A stretch of DNA of 23,355 nt from Bacteroidaceae bacterium (GTDB lineage: Bacteria > Bacteroidota > Bacteroidia > Bacteroidales > Bacteroidaceae): assembly GCA_023227685.1 (NCBI GenBank), contig JALNVG010000016.1, positions 1-23,355 of the forward strand, written 5' to 3'. Made by a program: the position numbers and the translations under genes. Shown in pieces: positions 16,454 through 23,355 of the stretch. The notes under the pieces are model-generated. The model was given only the letters and a program-made list of their open reading frames with translations, did no database searches and was not told the DNA's origin. Numbering within the stretch: position 1 is the stretch's first letter; each line of letters starts with the position of its first letter.

Positions 16454-17391
16454 GTATAATAGATAGATTCATTAAAGTCAGTGTAATTATCCCGGTTTAC
16501 AATACCGAGAATTATATTAAAGAAGCTGTAAATAGTATTAGACAACAGACTTTACGTGAATTACAAATAATTATTATAGATGATGGTTCTACCGATGGTT
16601 GTCTTTCTATGGTAAAAGAAATGGCCGAAGAAGACAGTCGGATACAAATACATTCGCAAACGAATCAGGGACAGTCAGTAGCCAGGAATAAGGGAATAGC
16701 TTTGGCTACAGGAAAATATATATATTTCATGGATAGCGACGATATCTTGAAAAAAGATGCTCTTGAACAATGCTATCAAAAGAGTGAGGCCATGCATCTT
16801 GATTTTGTATTTTTTGATGCCGATTATATTTGTGAAGGAGAATCTCGGCCATTAAAAATCAATTATGATCGATGCCATGTTGTAGATGAAAAAAAAGTAT
16901 ATTTAGGAATAAACATTTTTGATCAGCAGATCAAAGATAAAGTTTACAATGCACAACCATGTCTTAATTTCATTAGAGCCGATTTCCTTGCCGAGCATCA
17001 GCTTCTGTTTTATCCGCATATCATTCATGAAGATGAATTATTTACGTCTGTTTTATATATACAGGCGCAACGAGTGATGTATATCAGCCGGAAATTCTAT
17101 ATCCGCAGGTTTCGCAGTCAATCAACTATGACTAAAGAATTCTCTTGGAAGAATGTGGAAGGATACCTTACCGTAACAAAAGAAATACTTCTTTTCGCAA
17201 AAACTCAATCCGCTGAGAAGCGTCGTGTGATTGATCATTTTTTAAAGCGAACATTAGATGCTACTATAGCTCTTGCCTATAATTTACCGTTGGGTCAACG
17301 TCTTCGCTTGTTCCGAACCAGCCTTTTAAAATACAAGCGTTATATTTCGATGAGATCATTATGTGTTTTATTATTAAAAGCATATAAATAA
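16450..17391 (+). CDS. GT2 family glycosyltransferase
   Basis: A 313-residue soluble or membrane-associated GT-A enzyme. Key motifs are SVIIPVYNTE (11-20), DDGSTD (44-49) for nucleotide binding, QTNQGQSVARNKG (70-82), and DSDD (95-98) as the metal-binding DxD. The C-terminal half is variable and does not reveal the donor or acceptor. HEDELF in the middle is the probable general-base region (ED motif). The ATG overlaps the previous stop by four bases (ATGA), implying coupled translation. It probably adds one residue of the repeat unit. Confidence 0.88.
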   Translation: MSIIDRFIKVSVIIPVYNTENYIKEAVNSIRQQTLRELQIIIIDDGSTDGCLSMVKEMAEEDSRIQIHSQTNQGQSVARNKGIALATGKYIYFMDSDDILKKDALEQCYQKSEAMHLDFVFFDADYICEGESRPLKINYDRCHVVDEKKVYLGINIFDQQIKDKVYNAQPCLNFIRADFLAEHQLLFYPHIIHEDELFTSVLYIQAQRVMYISRKFYIRRFRSQSTMTKEFSWKNVEGYLTVTKEILLFAKTQSAEKRRVIDHFLKRTLDATIALAYNLPLGQRLRLFRTSLLKYKRYISMRSLCVLLLKAYK

Positions 17392-17396
17392 GGAGG
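17389..17396 (+). promoter_or_regulatory. Strong Shine-Dalgarno of wzx fused to preceding stop
   Basis: TAAGGAGG joins the stop codon of the preceding glycosyltransferase (TAA, 17389-17391) to AGGAGG, four nt before the ATG at 17401. This is the same stop-plus-SD arrangement as before nqrD and is unusual for a Bacteroidota genome. Confidence 0.6.
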
Positions 17397-17400
17397 AGTT

Positions 17401-18858
17401 ATGGACAACAATACAATAAAGCATCAACTGTTTTCCGGCGTTTTTTATACAGCAATAGCAAAATATTCCGGGATACTCATCTCTCTTATAATTGCTGCAA
17501 TATTAGCCCGTTTACTTTCGCCTGAGGATTTTGGTATTGTTGCTATAGCAACCGTCATCATTTCATTCTTTAATATTTTTACGGATATGGGATTATTCTC
17601 TGCTGTCATACAAAAAAAGGATTTAACCACACACGATTTAAATAATATTTATTCTTTCTCTATTTGGACAGGCTTGATACTTGCACTCCTTTTTTTTGCA
17701 GCTTCTTGGCCGATATCTTTTTATTATAAAAGTTCTACCCTACGCATACTCTGTCAATTGCTTTCCATTGATTTGTTTTTTTCTTCGGCCAGAATAGTTC
17801 CTGATGCTTTATTTTTCAAGAATAAAGAATTCAAGTTCATTGCTATCAGAAGCTTGGTTATTCAGTTGTTTTGCGGAATAGCAGCCATAATTGCTGCACT
17901 GACCGGAGCAGGGCTGTATGCTTTGATTATCGCGCCCATTTTTTCGAGTATATTACTTTTTATTATTTCTTACAAGAGATATCCTCAATACCTTTATTTG
18001 TCTTTCGGATTAAGTTCCATAAAAAAAATATTTAGCTATTCCGCTTATCAGTTTTTATTTAATTTCATCAATTACTTCAGTAGAAATTTTGATAAGTTAT
18101 TGATTGGCAAATACCTGAATATGAAACTTCTTGGTTATTATGATAAATCATATCGACTGATGATGTTACCGCTACAAAATATTACAGCCGTAATTACACC
18201 GGTTATGCATCCCATATTCAGTGATTTTCAGCATGATATAAATAAGTTGGCCACTTCTTATGAACGTGTGGTTCGTCTGCTTTCATTTATAGGTTTTCCT
18301 TTATCCGTATTATTCTTTTTCACGTCCAAGGAAATCACATTAATCATTTTCGGAGATCAATGGTTACCTTCCGTTCCCGTTTTTCAGATTCTATCAATAT
18401 CTATCGGAATTCAAATAATACTCTCTTCTTCGGGGTCTATTTTTCAAGCAACCAATGATACAAAGGATATGTTTATTAGCGGATTATTGTCATCCACGCT
18501 TAATGTGATCGGAATATTACTCGGTACATTTTATTTCGGTACCATTGAGGCCATTGCTTGGTGTATTGTTATTACCTTTTCTATTAATTTTGTACAGTGC
18601 TATTTGATTATGTACAAAATAACTTTCAAAAGAAAGTTCACACTGCTTCTTAAACAATTTCTCTCTCCTATACTCATTAGTCTTATTTTAATCCTTATTT
18701 TGCTGCCATTATATTTTTTACTGGCAAATACTAATATTTTACTATCCTTTATTATTAAGGGATCTATTAGTTTTGTTATCTTTGGGTGTTATGTTCAATT
18801 TGTTGGAGAATATGATATAAAAAAGAAAATATTATCGATGATAAGAAAACTTAAATAG
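17401..18858 (+). CDS. wzx: Polysaccharide repeat-unit flippase (Wzx-like)
   Basis: Membrane transporter of the MOP superfamily that moves undecaprenyl-diphosphate-linked repeat units across the inner membrane. The 485 residues form some 12-14 hydrophobic helices. The N-terminal pattern GVFYTAIAKYSG, then ILARLLSPEDFGIVA, then FTDMGLFSAVIQ is characteristic of the WzxC/Polysacc_synt_3 group. The domain RSYRLMMLPLQNITA-like segment in the middle (KSYRLMMLPLQN) is also a family hallmark. It is the only flippase in the operon and, with the Wzy-like gene, marks this as a Wzx/Wzy-type pathway. A strong ribosome binding site precedes it. Confidence 0.92.
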   Translation: MDNNTIKHQLFSGVFYTAIAKYSGILISLIIAAILARLLSPEDFGIVAIATVIISFFNIFTDMGLFSAVIQKKDLTTHDLNNIYSFSIWTGLILALLFFAASWPISFYYKSSTLRILCQLLSIDLFFSSARIVPDALFFKNKEFKFIAIRSLVIQLFCGIAAIIAALTGAGLYALIIAPIFSSILLFIISYKRYPQYLYLSFGLSSIKKIFSYSAYQFLFNFINYFSRNFDKLLIGKYLNMKLLGYYDKSYRLMMLPLQNITAVITPVMHPIFSDFQHDINKLATSYERVVRLLSFIGFPLSVLFFFTSKEITLIIFGDQWLPSVPVFQILSISIGIQIILSSSGSIFQATNDTKDMFISGLLSSTLNVIGILLGTFYFGTIEAIAWCIVITFSINFVQCYLIMYKITFKRKFTLLLKQFLSPILISLILILILLPLYFLLANTNILLSFIIKGSISFVIFGCYVQFVGEYDIKKKILSMIRKLK

Positions 18859-18869
18859 TAGTCATCAGC

Positions 18870-19994
18870 ATGAAAGCTTTATTTTTTACATTTAATGATT
18901 TTAAGGCATATGATGGGATCAGCAAAAAGATTCATCATCAGGTGAAAGCTCTTATTGCATGCGGAATTGATACCAAAACTATTTATTACGATATAACTCC
19001 TGATGGAAAACGGCGCTGGATGGCCGATAATGAAATTATAGACGAATTGGGTGTCGGGATAATTGCGAAAATAAAAAAGCGTATAGATTATACTCCGATA
19101 ATTAATTATGTGCGCAAAGAAAAGATTGATTTTGTTTATATTCGTACCTTTCATAACGCCAATCCGTTTACGATAAATATGGTGAAGCGAATAAAACAAT
19201 TGGGGGCAAAAGTCGTTATTGAAATACCTTCCTACCCTTATGATAAAGAATATGTTACCTCAAGGATGAAACTTAAGTTGTTTATCCACCGTCATTATCG
19301 TTATCGTTTGGCTCGCAAAATTGATGCTATTGTTACTTTTACGAACGATAAATATATTTTCGGACAACGCACTATTTGTATTTCCAATGGCATTGATTTC
19401 GATTCTATTCCTTTACGGAAAATATATCATGACACAACACAGGAACTTCATCTGATCGGTGTCGCCGAAATTCATTTCTGGCACGGATTCGATCGTCTTA
19501 TTCGTGGATTAGCCGATTATTATTGCTCGAACCCTACCTATAAGGTCTATTTTCATCTGGTCGGATCATTCTTTGGAGAACAAGAAAAAGAAGATATTCT
19601 TTCACTTATCAAAGATAACCATTTGGAACAGTATATTATTCTTTATGGTGCATGTTATGGAGAAAAATTAGAAGAAATATTCAGCCGGGCCGATTTTGCG
19701 ATAGGTAGTCTGGGTAGACACCGTAGCGGCATTACAGCAATCAAGACATTAAAGAACAGAGAATATGCCGCCCGTGGTTTTTCTTTTATTTATTCCGAGA
19801 CGGATGAGGATTTTGATAATCAACCGTATATATTGAAAGTTCCTCCCGATGAATCTCCTATTGACATTCCGGATCTGATAGCGTTTCAACGGTCTGTGAC
19901 GTATTCACCGGCTGAAATTCGTCAATCCATTAAACATTTATCATGGAAGGAGCAAATGAGTAAAGTGATCTCCGAAATTAAGAAAATAAAATAA
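18870..19994 (+). CDS. GT-B glycosyltransferase (GT4-like)
   Basis: A 374-residue protein with two Rossmann-like halves. The N-terminal acceptor domain (about 1-165) has DGISKKIHHQV near the start. The C-terminal domain has ISNGID (171-176), GVAEIHFWHGFDRLI (197-211), and KNREYAARGFSFIYSE (295-310), which takes the place of the GT4 donor-binding E-x7-E region. No signal peptide or membrane helix is seen, so it should act at the cytoplasmic face. It is probably a retaining enzyme; donor sugar unknown, and the distance from standard GT4 members makes a narrower call unsafe. It is 11 bp after wzx and shares one base with the next gene (TAATG). Confidence 0.8.
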   Translation: MKALFFTFNDFKAYDGISKKIHHQVKALIACGIDTKTIYYDITPDGKRRWMADNEIIDELGVGIIAKIKKRIDYTPIINYVRKEKIDFVYIRTFHNANPFTINMVKRIKQLGAKVVIEIPSYPYDKEYVTSRMKLKLFIHRHYRYRLARKIDAIVTFTNDKYIFGQRTICISNGIDFDSIPLRKIYHDTTQELHLIGVAEIHFWHGFDRLIRGLADYYCSNPTYKVYFHLVGSFFGEQEKEDILSLIKDNHLEQYIILYGACYGEKLEEIFSRADFAIGSLGRHRSGITAIKTLKNREYAARGFSFIYSETDEDFDNQPYILKVPPDESPIDIPDLIAFQRSVTYSPAEIRQSIKHLSWKEQMSKVISEIKKIK

Positions 19995-21181
19995 TGACCC
20001 TTATTAAGATCATATTTTGGGTAGCTGTTTTTATTATATTCTATACCTATTTAGGGTATGGCATATTGCTCTATATGTTAGTAAAGATCAAAGAAATATT
20101 TATTAAACCTATTAAGTTTGAACTACCGGAAGATGAGCTGATGCCTGATGTAACGATCTTTATTACAGCCTATAATGAAGAAAAGGTGATAGATGAAAAA
20201 ATGCGTAATTGCCTTGCTTTAAATTATCCGGCAAACAAATTACATATTGCGTGGGTGACTGACGGCAGCAACGATCATAGCAATGAATTGTTACAAACCA
20301 AATGGAAAGATAAGGCTACAGTACTTTTTCAACCCGAACGGCAGGGAAAGGCCGCGGCTATGATTCGTGGAATAAAATTAATCAAAACCCCGATCGTTGT
20401 TTTTACAGATGCCAATGCAATGATAAACAGTGATGCCGTACGTCATATTATTTTGGCTTTTCAAGACTCTCATGTAGGTTGCGTGGCTGGAGAAAAGCGT
20501 GTAATTTCTCAAACAAAAGATGGGGCGGCAGCCGGCGGAGAAGGGCTTTATTGGAAATATGAATCATTCCTAAAGAAATTCGATGCCCGTCTTTATTCTG
20601 TTGTCGGTGCGGCCGGAGAACTCTTTGCTGTTCGGCGTGATCTTTTTCCTGAGGTTAGGCCGGATACCTTGATTGATGATTTTGTTATTTCATTGCGTAT
20701 TGCTATGAATAATCATACAACAGCCTATTGTACAGATGCATATACGATAGAGCGAGGATCTGCCGATATGTGTGAAGAGCAGAAACGGAAGGTTCGCATT
20801 ACAGCCGGAGGTTTGCAGGCTATCTGGCGTTTGCGGCCCTTGCTTAATCCATTTCGCTATGGTACACTAAGTTTTCAGTATGTTTCTCATCGTGTATTGC
20901 GTTGGTCGGTTACTCCGTTTTTTCTATTTGCTTTGTTGCCGCTCAATATTATCATATTATTTATGAGCTCCTCACCCGTATATATAACGATATTCGTTTT
21001 GCAATGTCTGTTTTATTTGTTAGGTTTATGGGGCTATTATTTGTCATCAAAAAAAATTAGAAACAAACTATTGTATATACCCTACTATTTTCTGTTTATG
21101 AATGTCAATGTATTTAAGGGTATCGGATATTTAAGTAAGAAAAAGAAAAATGCTGTTTGGGAAAAGGTGAAAAGAGCCTAA
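19994..21181 (+). CDS. Membrane GT2 glycosyltransferase (BcsA/NodC-like)
   Basis: A 395-residue membrane glycosyltransferase. One N-terminal helix (about 5-30) precedes a cytoplasmic GT2 domain with ITAYNEE (57-63), TDGSNDHS (89-96), DANA (139-142, DxD), VGAAGELFAVRR (204-215) and DDF (228-230, base region). EQKRKVR (262-268) stands where QxxRW would be and lacks the Trp. Three or so helices follow (about 300-375). This is the second membrane-type GT2 of the operon and is close to the poly-GlcNAc/NodC branch in layout. It may be a single-addition enzyme or a synthase; the altered QxxRW argues against strong processivity, but this is inference. The start shares a base with the previous stop. 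Confidence 0.83.
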   Translation: MTLIKIIFWVAVFIIFYTYLGYGILLYMLVKIKEIFIKPIKFELPEDELMPDVTIFITAYNEEKVIDEKMRNCLALNYPANKLHIAWVTDGSNDHSNELLQTKWKDKATVLFQPERQGKAAAMIRGIKLIKTPIVVFTDANAMINSDAVRHIILAFQDSHVGCVAGEKRVISQTKDGAAAGGEGLYWKYESFLKKFDARLYSVVGAAGELFAVRRDLFPEVRPDTLIDDFVISLRIAMNNHTTAYCTDAYTIERGSADMCEEQKRKVRITAGGLQAIWRLRPLLNPFRYGTLSFQYVSHRVLRWSVTPFFLFALLPLNIIILFMSSSPVYITIFVLQCLFYLLGLWGYYLSSKKIRNKLLYIPYYFLFMNVNVFKGIGYLSKKKKNAVWEKVKRA

Positions 21182-21229
21182 AGGATATCAGATTCAATTA
21201 CAAATAAAATTAAAGTTAGTTACAACAAT

Positions 21230-22330
21230 ATGGGTTACAAAGCTGTACATCGTTTATTTTATTACCTATCCATCGTTTTGACCTTGTTGATTGCAGGCAT
21301 TACGGCATCGGTTGTGTTAATAGGTAACATACCTCCTATAAGATCAATGTTTGTCACATCTGTGGCCTTGTTTTTATTTCCTATTTTGCTGATTAACCTG
21401 GTTCTTACCATATATTGGATTTATCGTCTGCGTTTCTGGTTTGTTTTCCCGTTAGCGGCTATCATCATAAATTTCGGATTCATATTGAGTATCTTTCAAT
21501 TTAGGACTTCACCGTCCCCGGGATCGATAGATAAACAAAACATGTTTACTGTTCTTACTTATAATGTGGGTGATCGTCGGATGCAGTTAAATAAAGACAC
21601 ATTATTAAGAATTTCAAATTTCATCAAGACACAAGATGCAGATATCCTGTGTTTTCAGGAAATGGCGCCTCATAGAGGACTTACGATTGATAGCATCAAT
21701 AATATTTTTGCCAAATGGCCTTATCGTTATTTTCCGCCCGATACAGTATTTCCATTTGCCATACAAACCCCTATTTATAGTAAATACCCGATAAAAAATA
21801 AAGGATACTATAAATTCCCAAATTCAAAATGCAGCTTGCTTTGGTGCGATTTTGATGTCAATGGGCGTACAATACGTGTTATCAATAATTACCTGCAATC
21901 TACGCAACTAAACATGAAAGAGGCAATGCTTGAAGAAAAATTGGCGTGTGGCGGTGCTAATGCGATAGAAGATGCTATATGTAGTGTTTTTAATCTTTTG
22001 AAAAAAAATTTTGTTTTGCGCAACAGTCAGGCTGAGGTCACTTGTGAATTTATTAAAGAAAGCCCCTACCCGACACTTGTTTGCGGAGATTTTAATTCGG
22101 TACCCTCATCACATATTTATCACATCGTAAAGGGGAAAAAACTAAAAGACGGATTTAGAACATGCGGTCATGGATATATGTATACTTATCGTTATTTACA
22201 ACGAATGCTTCGTATTGATTATATATTTCATACTTCACAATTTGAAGGATTGGATTACTATTCTCGCAAATTAAATTATAGTGACCATAATCCCGTAATT
22301 ATGGAAATGAAAATCAAGTCAACTAATTAA
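21230..22330 (+). CDS. Membrane-anchored endonuclease/exonuclease/phosphatase-family protein
   Basis: A 366-residue protein with three N-terminal hydrophobic helices (about 9-32, 39-64, 68-90) and an EEP-fold catalytic domain facing, most likely, the periplasm. Visible residues of the metal-dependent phosphodiesterase site are N112 (TYNVG), E144 (CFQEM), D287 and N289 (GDFNS), D330 (RIDYIF) and D352-H353 (SDHNP). The segment INNYLQS (218-224) has Tyr where most members have His. The family includes nucleases, sphingomyelinases and phosphoinositide phosphatases; membrane-bound versions are common in Bacteroidota and their substrates are mostly unknown. It is last in the operon, 48 bp after the GT2 gene, so it could act on a lipid- or polymer-linked phosphodiester, but it may be unrelated. 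Its end overlaps the convergent ettA by 8 bp. Confidence 0.85.
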   Translation: MGYKAVHRLFYYLSIVLTLLIAGITASVVLIGNIPPIRSMFVTSVALFLFPILLINLVLTIYWIYRLRFWFVFPLAAIIINFGFILSIFQFRTSPSPGSIDKQNMFTVLTYNVGDRRMQLNKDTLLRISNFIKTQDADILCFQEMAPHRGLTIDSINNIFAKWPYRYFPPDTVFPFAIQTPIYSKYPIKNKGYYKFPNSKCSLLWCDFDVNGRTIRVINNYLQSTQLNMKEAMLEEKLACGGANAIEDAICSVFNLLKKNFVLRNSQAEVTCEFIKESPYPTLVCGDFNSVPSSHIYHIVKGKKLKDGFRTCGHGYMYTYRYLQRMLRIDYIFHTSQFEGLDYYSRKLNYSDHNPVIMEMKIKSTN

Positions 22331-23355
22331 TCAGCTTTCTGTAATGTACTCTTTTGGGTTCAAGATTTCCTAATCGTTTCATTTTGTTTTCTTCGTATTC
22401 GGAGTATGATCCTTGAAAGAAAAAGACATTTGAATCACCCTCAAAAGCAAGAATATGTGTGCAAATCCGGTCAAGGAACCACCGGTCATGAGAGATTACA
22501 ACAGCACAACCTGCAAAATCCTCGAGCCCTTCTTCTAAAGCCCGAAGTGTATTGACATCTATATCATTGGTAGGTTCATCAAGAAGTAGTACGTTTCCTT
22601 CTTCTTTAAGTGCCATAGCCAATTGCAAACGATTTCTTTCACCTCCAGAAAGCAAACCGCAGAGTTTCTCTTGATCCGCACCGGTAAAGTTGAATCTGGA
22701 CAAATAGGCTCTTGCATTGATGTCCTGTCCTTCCATACGAATCAGCTCATTGCCGTTGGATATAATCTGATAAACACTCTTGTCGGGATCAATATCTTTA
22801 TGTTGCTGATCAATATATGCCAACTTCACGGTCTCGCCAACTTCAAATTCTCCTTTGTCAGGTTTCTCCAATCCCATAATCAAACGGAATAAGGTAGTTT
22901 TTCCCGCACCGTTCGGACCGATCACACCAACGATACCGTTGGGTGGAAGTGTAAAATTAAGGTCATCAAACAAAAGTTTCTCTCCGTAAGACTTAACCAC
23001 ATGATGAACCTCAAGTACTTTTTTCCCTAATCGTGGACCGTTTGGTATAAAGATCTCCAGTTTCTCAACTTTATCTTTTACATCCTCATTTATTAATTTA
23101 TCATAAGAGTTAAGTCGCGCCTTTCCTTTTGACTGTCTGGCTTTCGGAGCCATTCTTACCCATTCGAGTTCGCGTTCAAGAGTCTTTCGGCGTTTACTAG
23201 CTGTCTTTTCTTCCATTTGCATTCGTTTGGTTTTTTGCTCCAGCCAGCTTGAATAGTTCCCTTTCCAAGGAATTCCTTCACCACGGTCAAGCTCAAGAAT
23301 CCATCCTGCCACGTGATCCAAGAAGTATCTGTCATGCGTAACAGCAATTACTGTT
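22323..23355 (-). CDS. ettA: Energy-dependent translational throttle protein EttA (partial)
   Basis: ABC-F ATPase that binds the ribosomal E site and gates the first elongation step in response to the ATP/ADP ratio; cytoplasmic. Only the C-terminal 343 residues are present. The frame is open to the window edge, where VTHDRYFLDHVAGWILELDRG ends the first ATPase domain, so roughly 210 residues are missing. Then come the inter-domain P-site tRNA-interaction motif region (ELEWVRMAPKARQSKGKARL) and the second ATPase with GPNGAGKTT (Walker A), LSGGERNR (signature), LLLDEPTND (Walker B) and VISHDRWFLDR (H loop). The end, LEPKRVHYRKLIN, matches the EttA tail. Close similarity to the E. coli protein in these blocks makes EttA more likely than Uup or other ABC-F members. 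Confidence 0.95.
   Translation of the reverse strand, partial: TVIAVTHDRYFLDHVAGWILELDRGEGIPWKGNYSSWLEQKTKRMQMEEKTASKRRKTLERELEWVRMAPKARQSKGKARLNSYDKLINEDVKDKVEKLEIFIPNGPRLGKKVLEVHHVVKSYGEKLLFDDLNFTLPPNGIVGVIGPNGAGKTTLFRLIMGLEKPDKGEFEVGETVKLAYIDQQHKDIDPDKSVYQIISNGNELIRMEGQDINARAYLSRFNFTGADQEKLCGLLSGGERNRLQLAMALKEEGNVLLLDEPTNDIDVNTLRALEEGLEDFAGCAVVISHDRWFLDRICTHILAFEGDSNVFFFQGSYSEYEENKMKRLGNLEPKRVHYRKLIN

Noticed and set aside
16126..16545. 139-codon minus-strand frame opposite two glycosyltransferase genes
   Set aside because: It crosses the junction of two clear plus-strand GT2 genes, has no recognisable domain, and is explained as a shadow frame.

Overview
The window looks like a chromosomal stretch of a Bacteroidales bacterium (Bacteroides, Parabacteroides or a close relative). 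The grounds are AT-rich DNA, several promoters of the Bacteroidota type (-7 element TAnnTTTG, in one case with a TTTG box exactly 19 bp upstream), mostly weak Shine-Dalgarno sequences, and the neighbourhood serC-serA / DbpA-like helicase / nqrABCDEF, which I recall from Bacteroides genomes. The species cannot be fixed from the sequence alone.

Left part (1-9703), all on the minus strand, is housekeeping. serC and serA encode two of the three steps of phosphorylated serine biosynthesis and probably share a transcript from a promoter at 2313-2343. A 443-residue DEAD-box-type RNA helicase with a DbpA-like RNA-binding tail follows, with the variant motif II DEFD. The six genes nqrA-nqrF form a compact operon for the sodium-pumping NADH:quinone oxidoreductase. 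It is read from a promoter just before nqrA and closed by a strong intrinsic terminator at 3793-3831. That terminator lies in the upstream extension of the helicase frame and so helps fix the helicase start at 3780.

The 246-bp divergent intergenic region (9704-9949) carries the nqrA promoter on one strand, and on the other two candidate promoters and a 15-bp palindrome in front of the next operon.

Right part (9950-22330), all on the plus strand, is an accessory polysaccharide operon of ten tightly packed genes: a half-length TolC-like outer-membrane or periplasmic protein; a Wzz/PCP2 chain-length protein with a degenerate kinase-like tail; a Wzy-type polymerase/ligase; GT2 glycosyltransferases (four in total, two of them membrane-bound with DxD and QxxRW-like motifs); a Wzx flippase; a GT-B glycosyltransferase; and a membrane-anchored endonuclease/exonuclease/phosphatase-family protein. 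In the working model, repeat units are built in the cytoplasm, flipped by Wzx, joined by Wzy under control of the PCP protein, and exported. No initiating sugar-phosphate transferase, no Wza-type export channel, no nucleotide-sugar genes and no UpxY/UpxZ regulators are present here. The operon therefore depends on genes elsewhere, or the short TolC-like protein replaces the usual exporter. The operon runs convergently into, and overlaps by 8 bp, the 3' end of a partial ettA (translation-throttle ABC-F ATPase) that leaves the window on the right.
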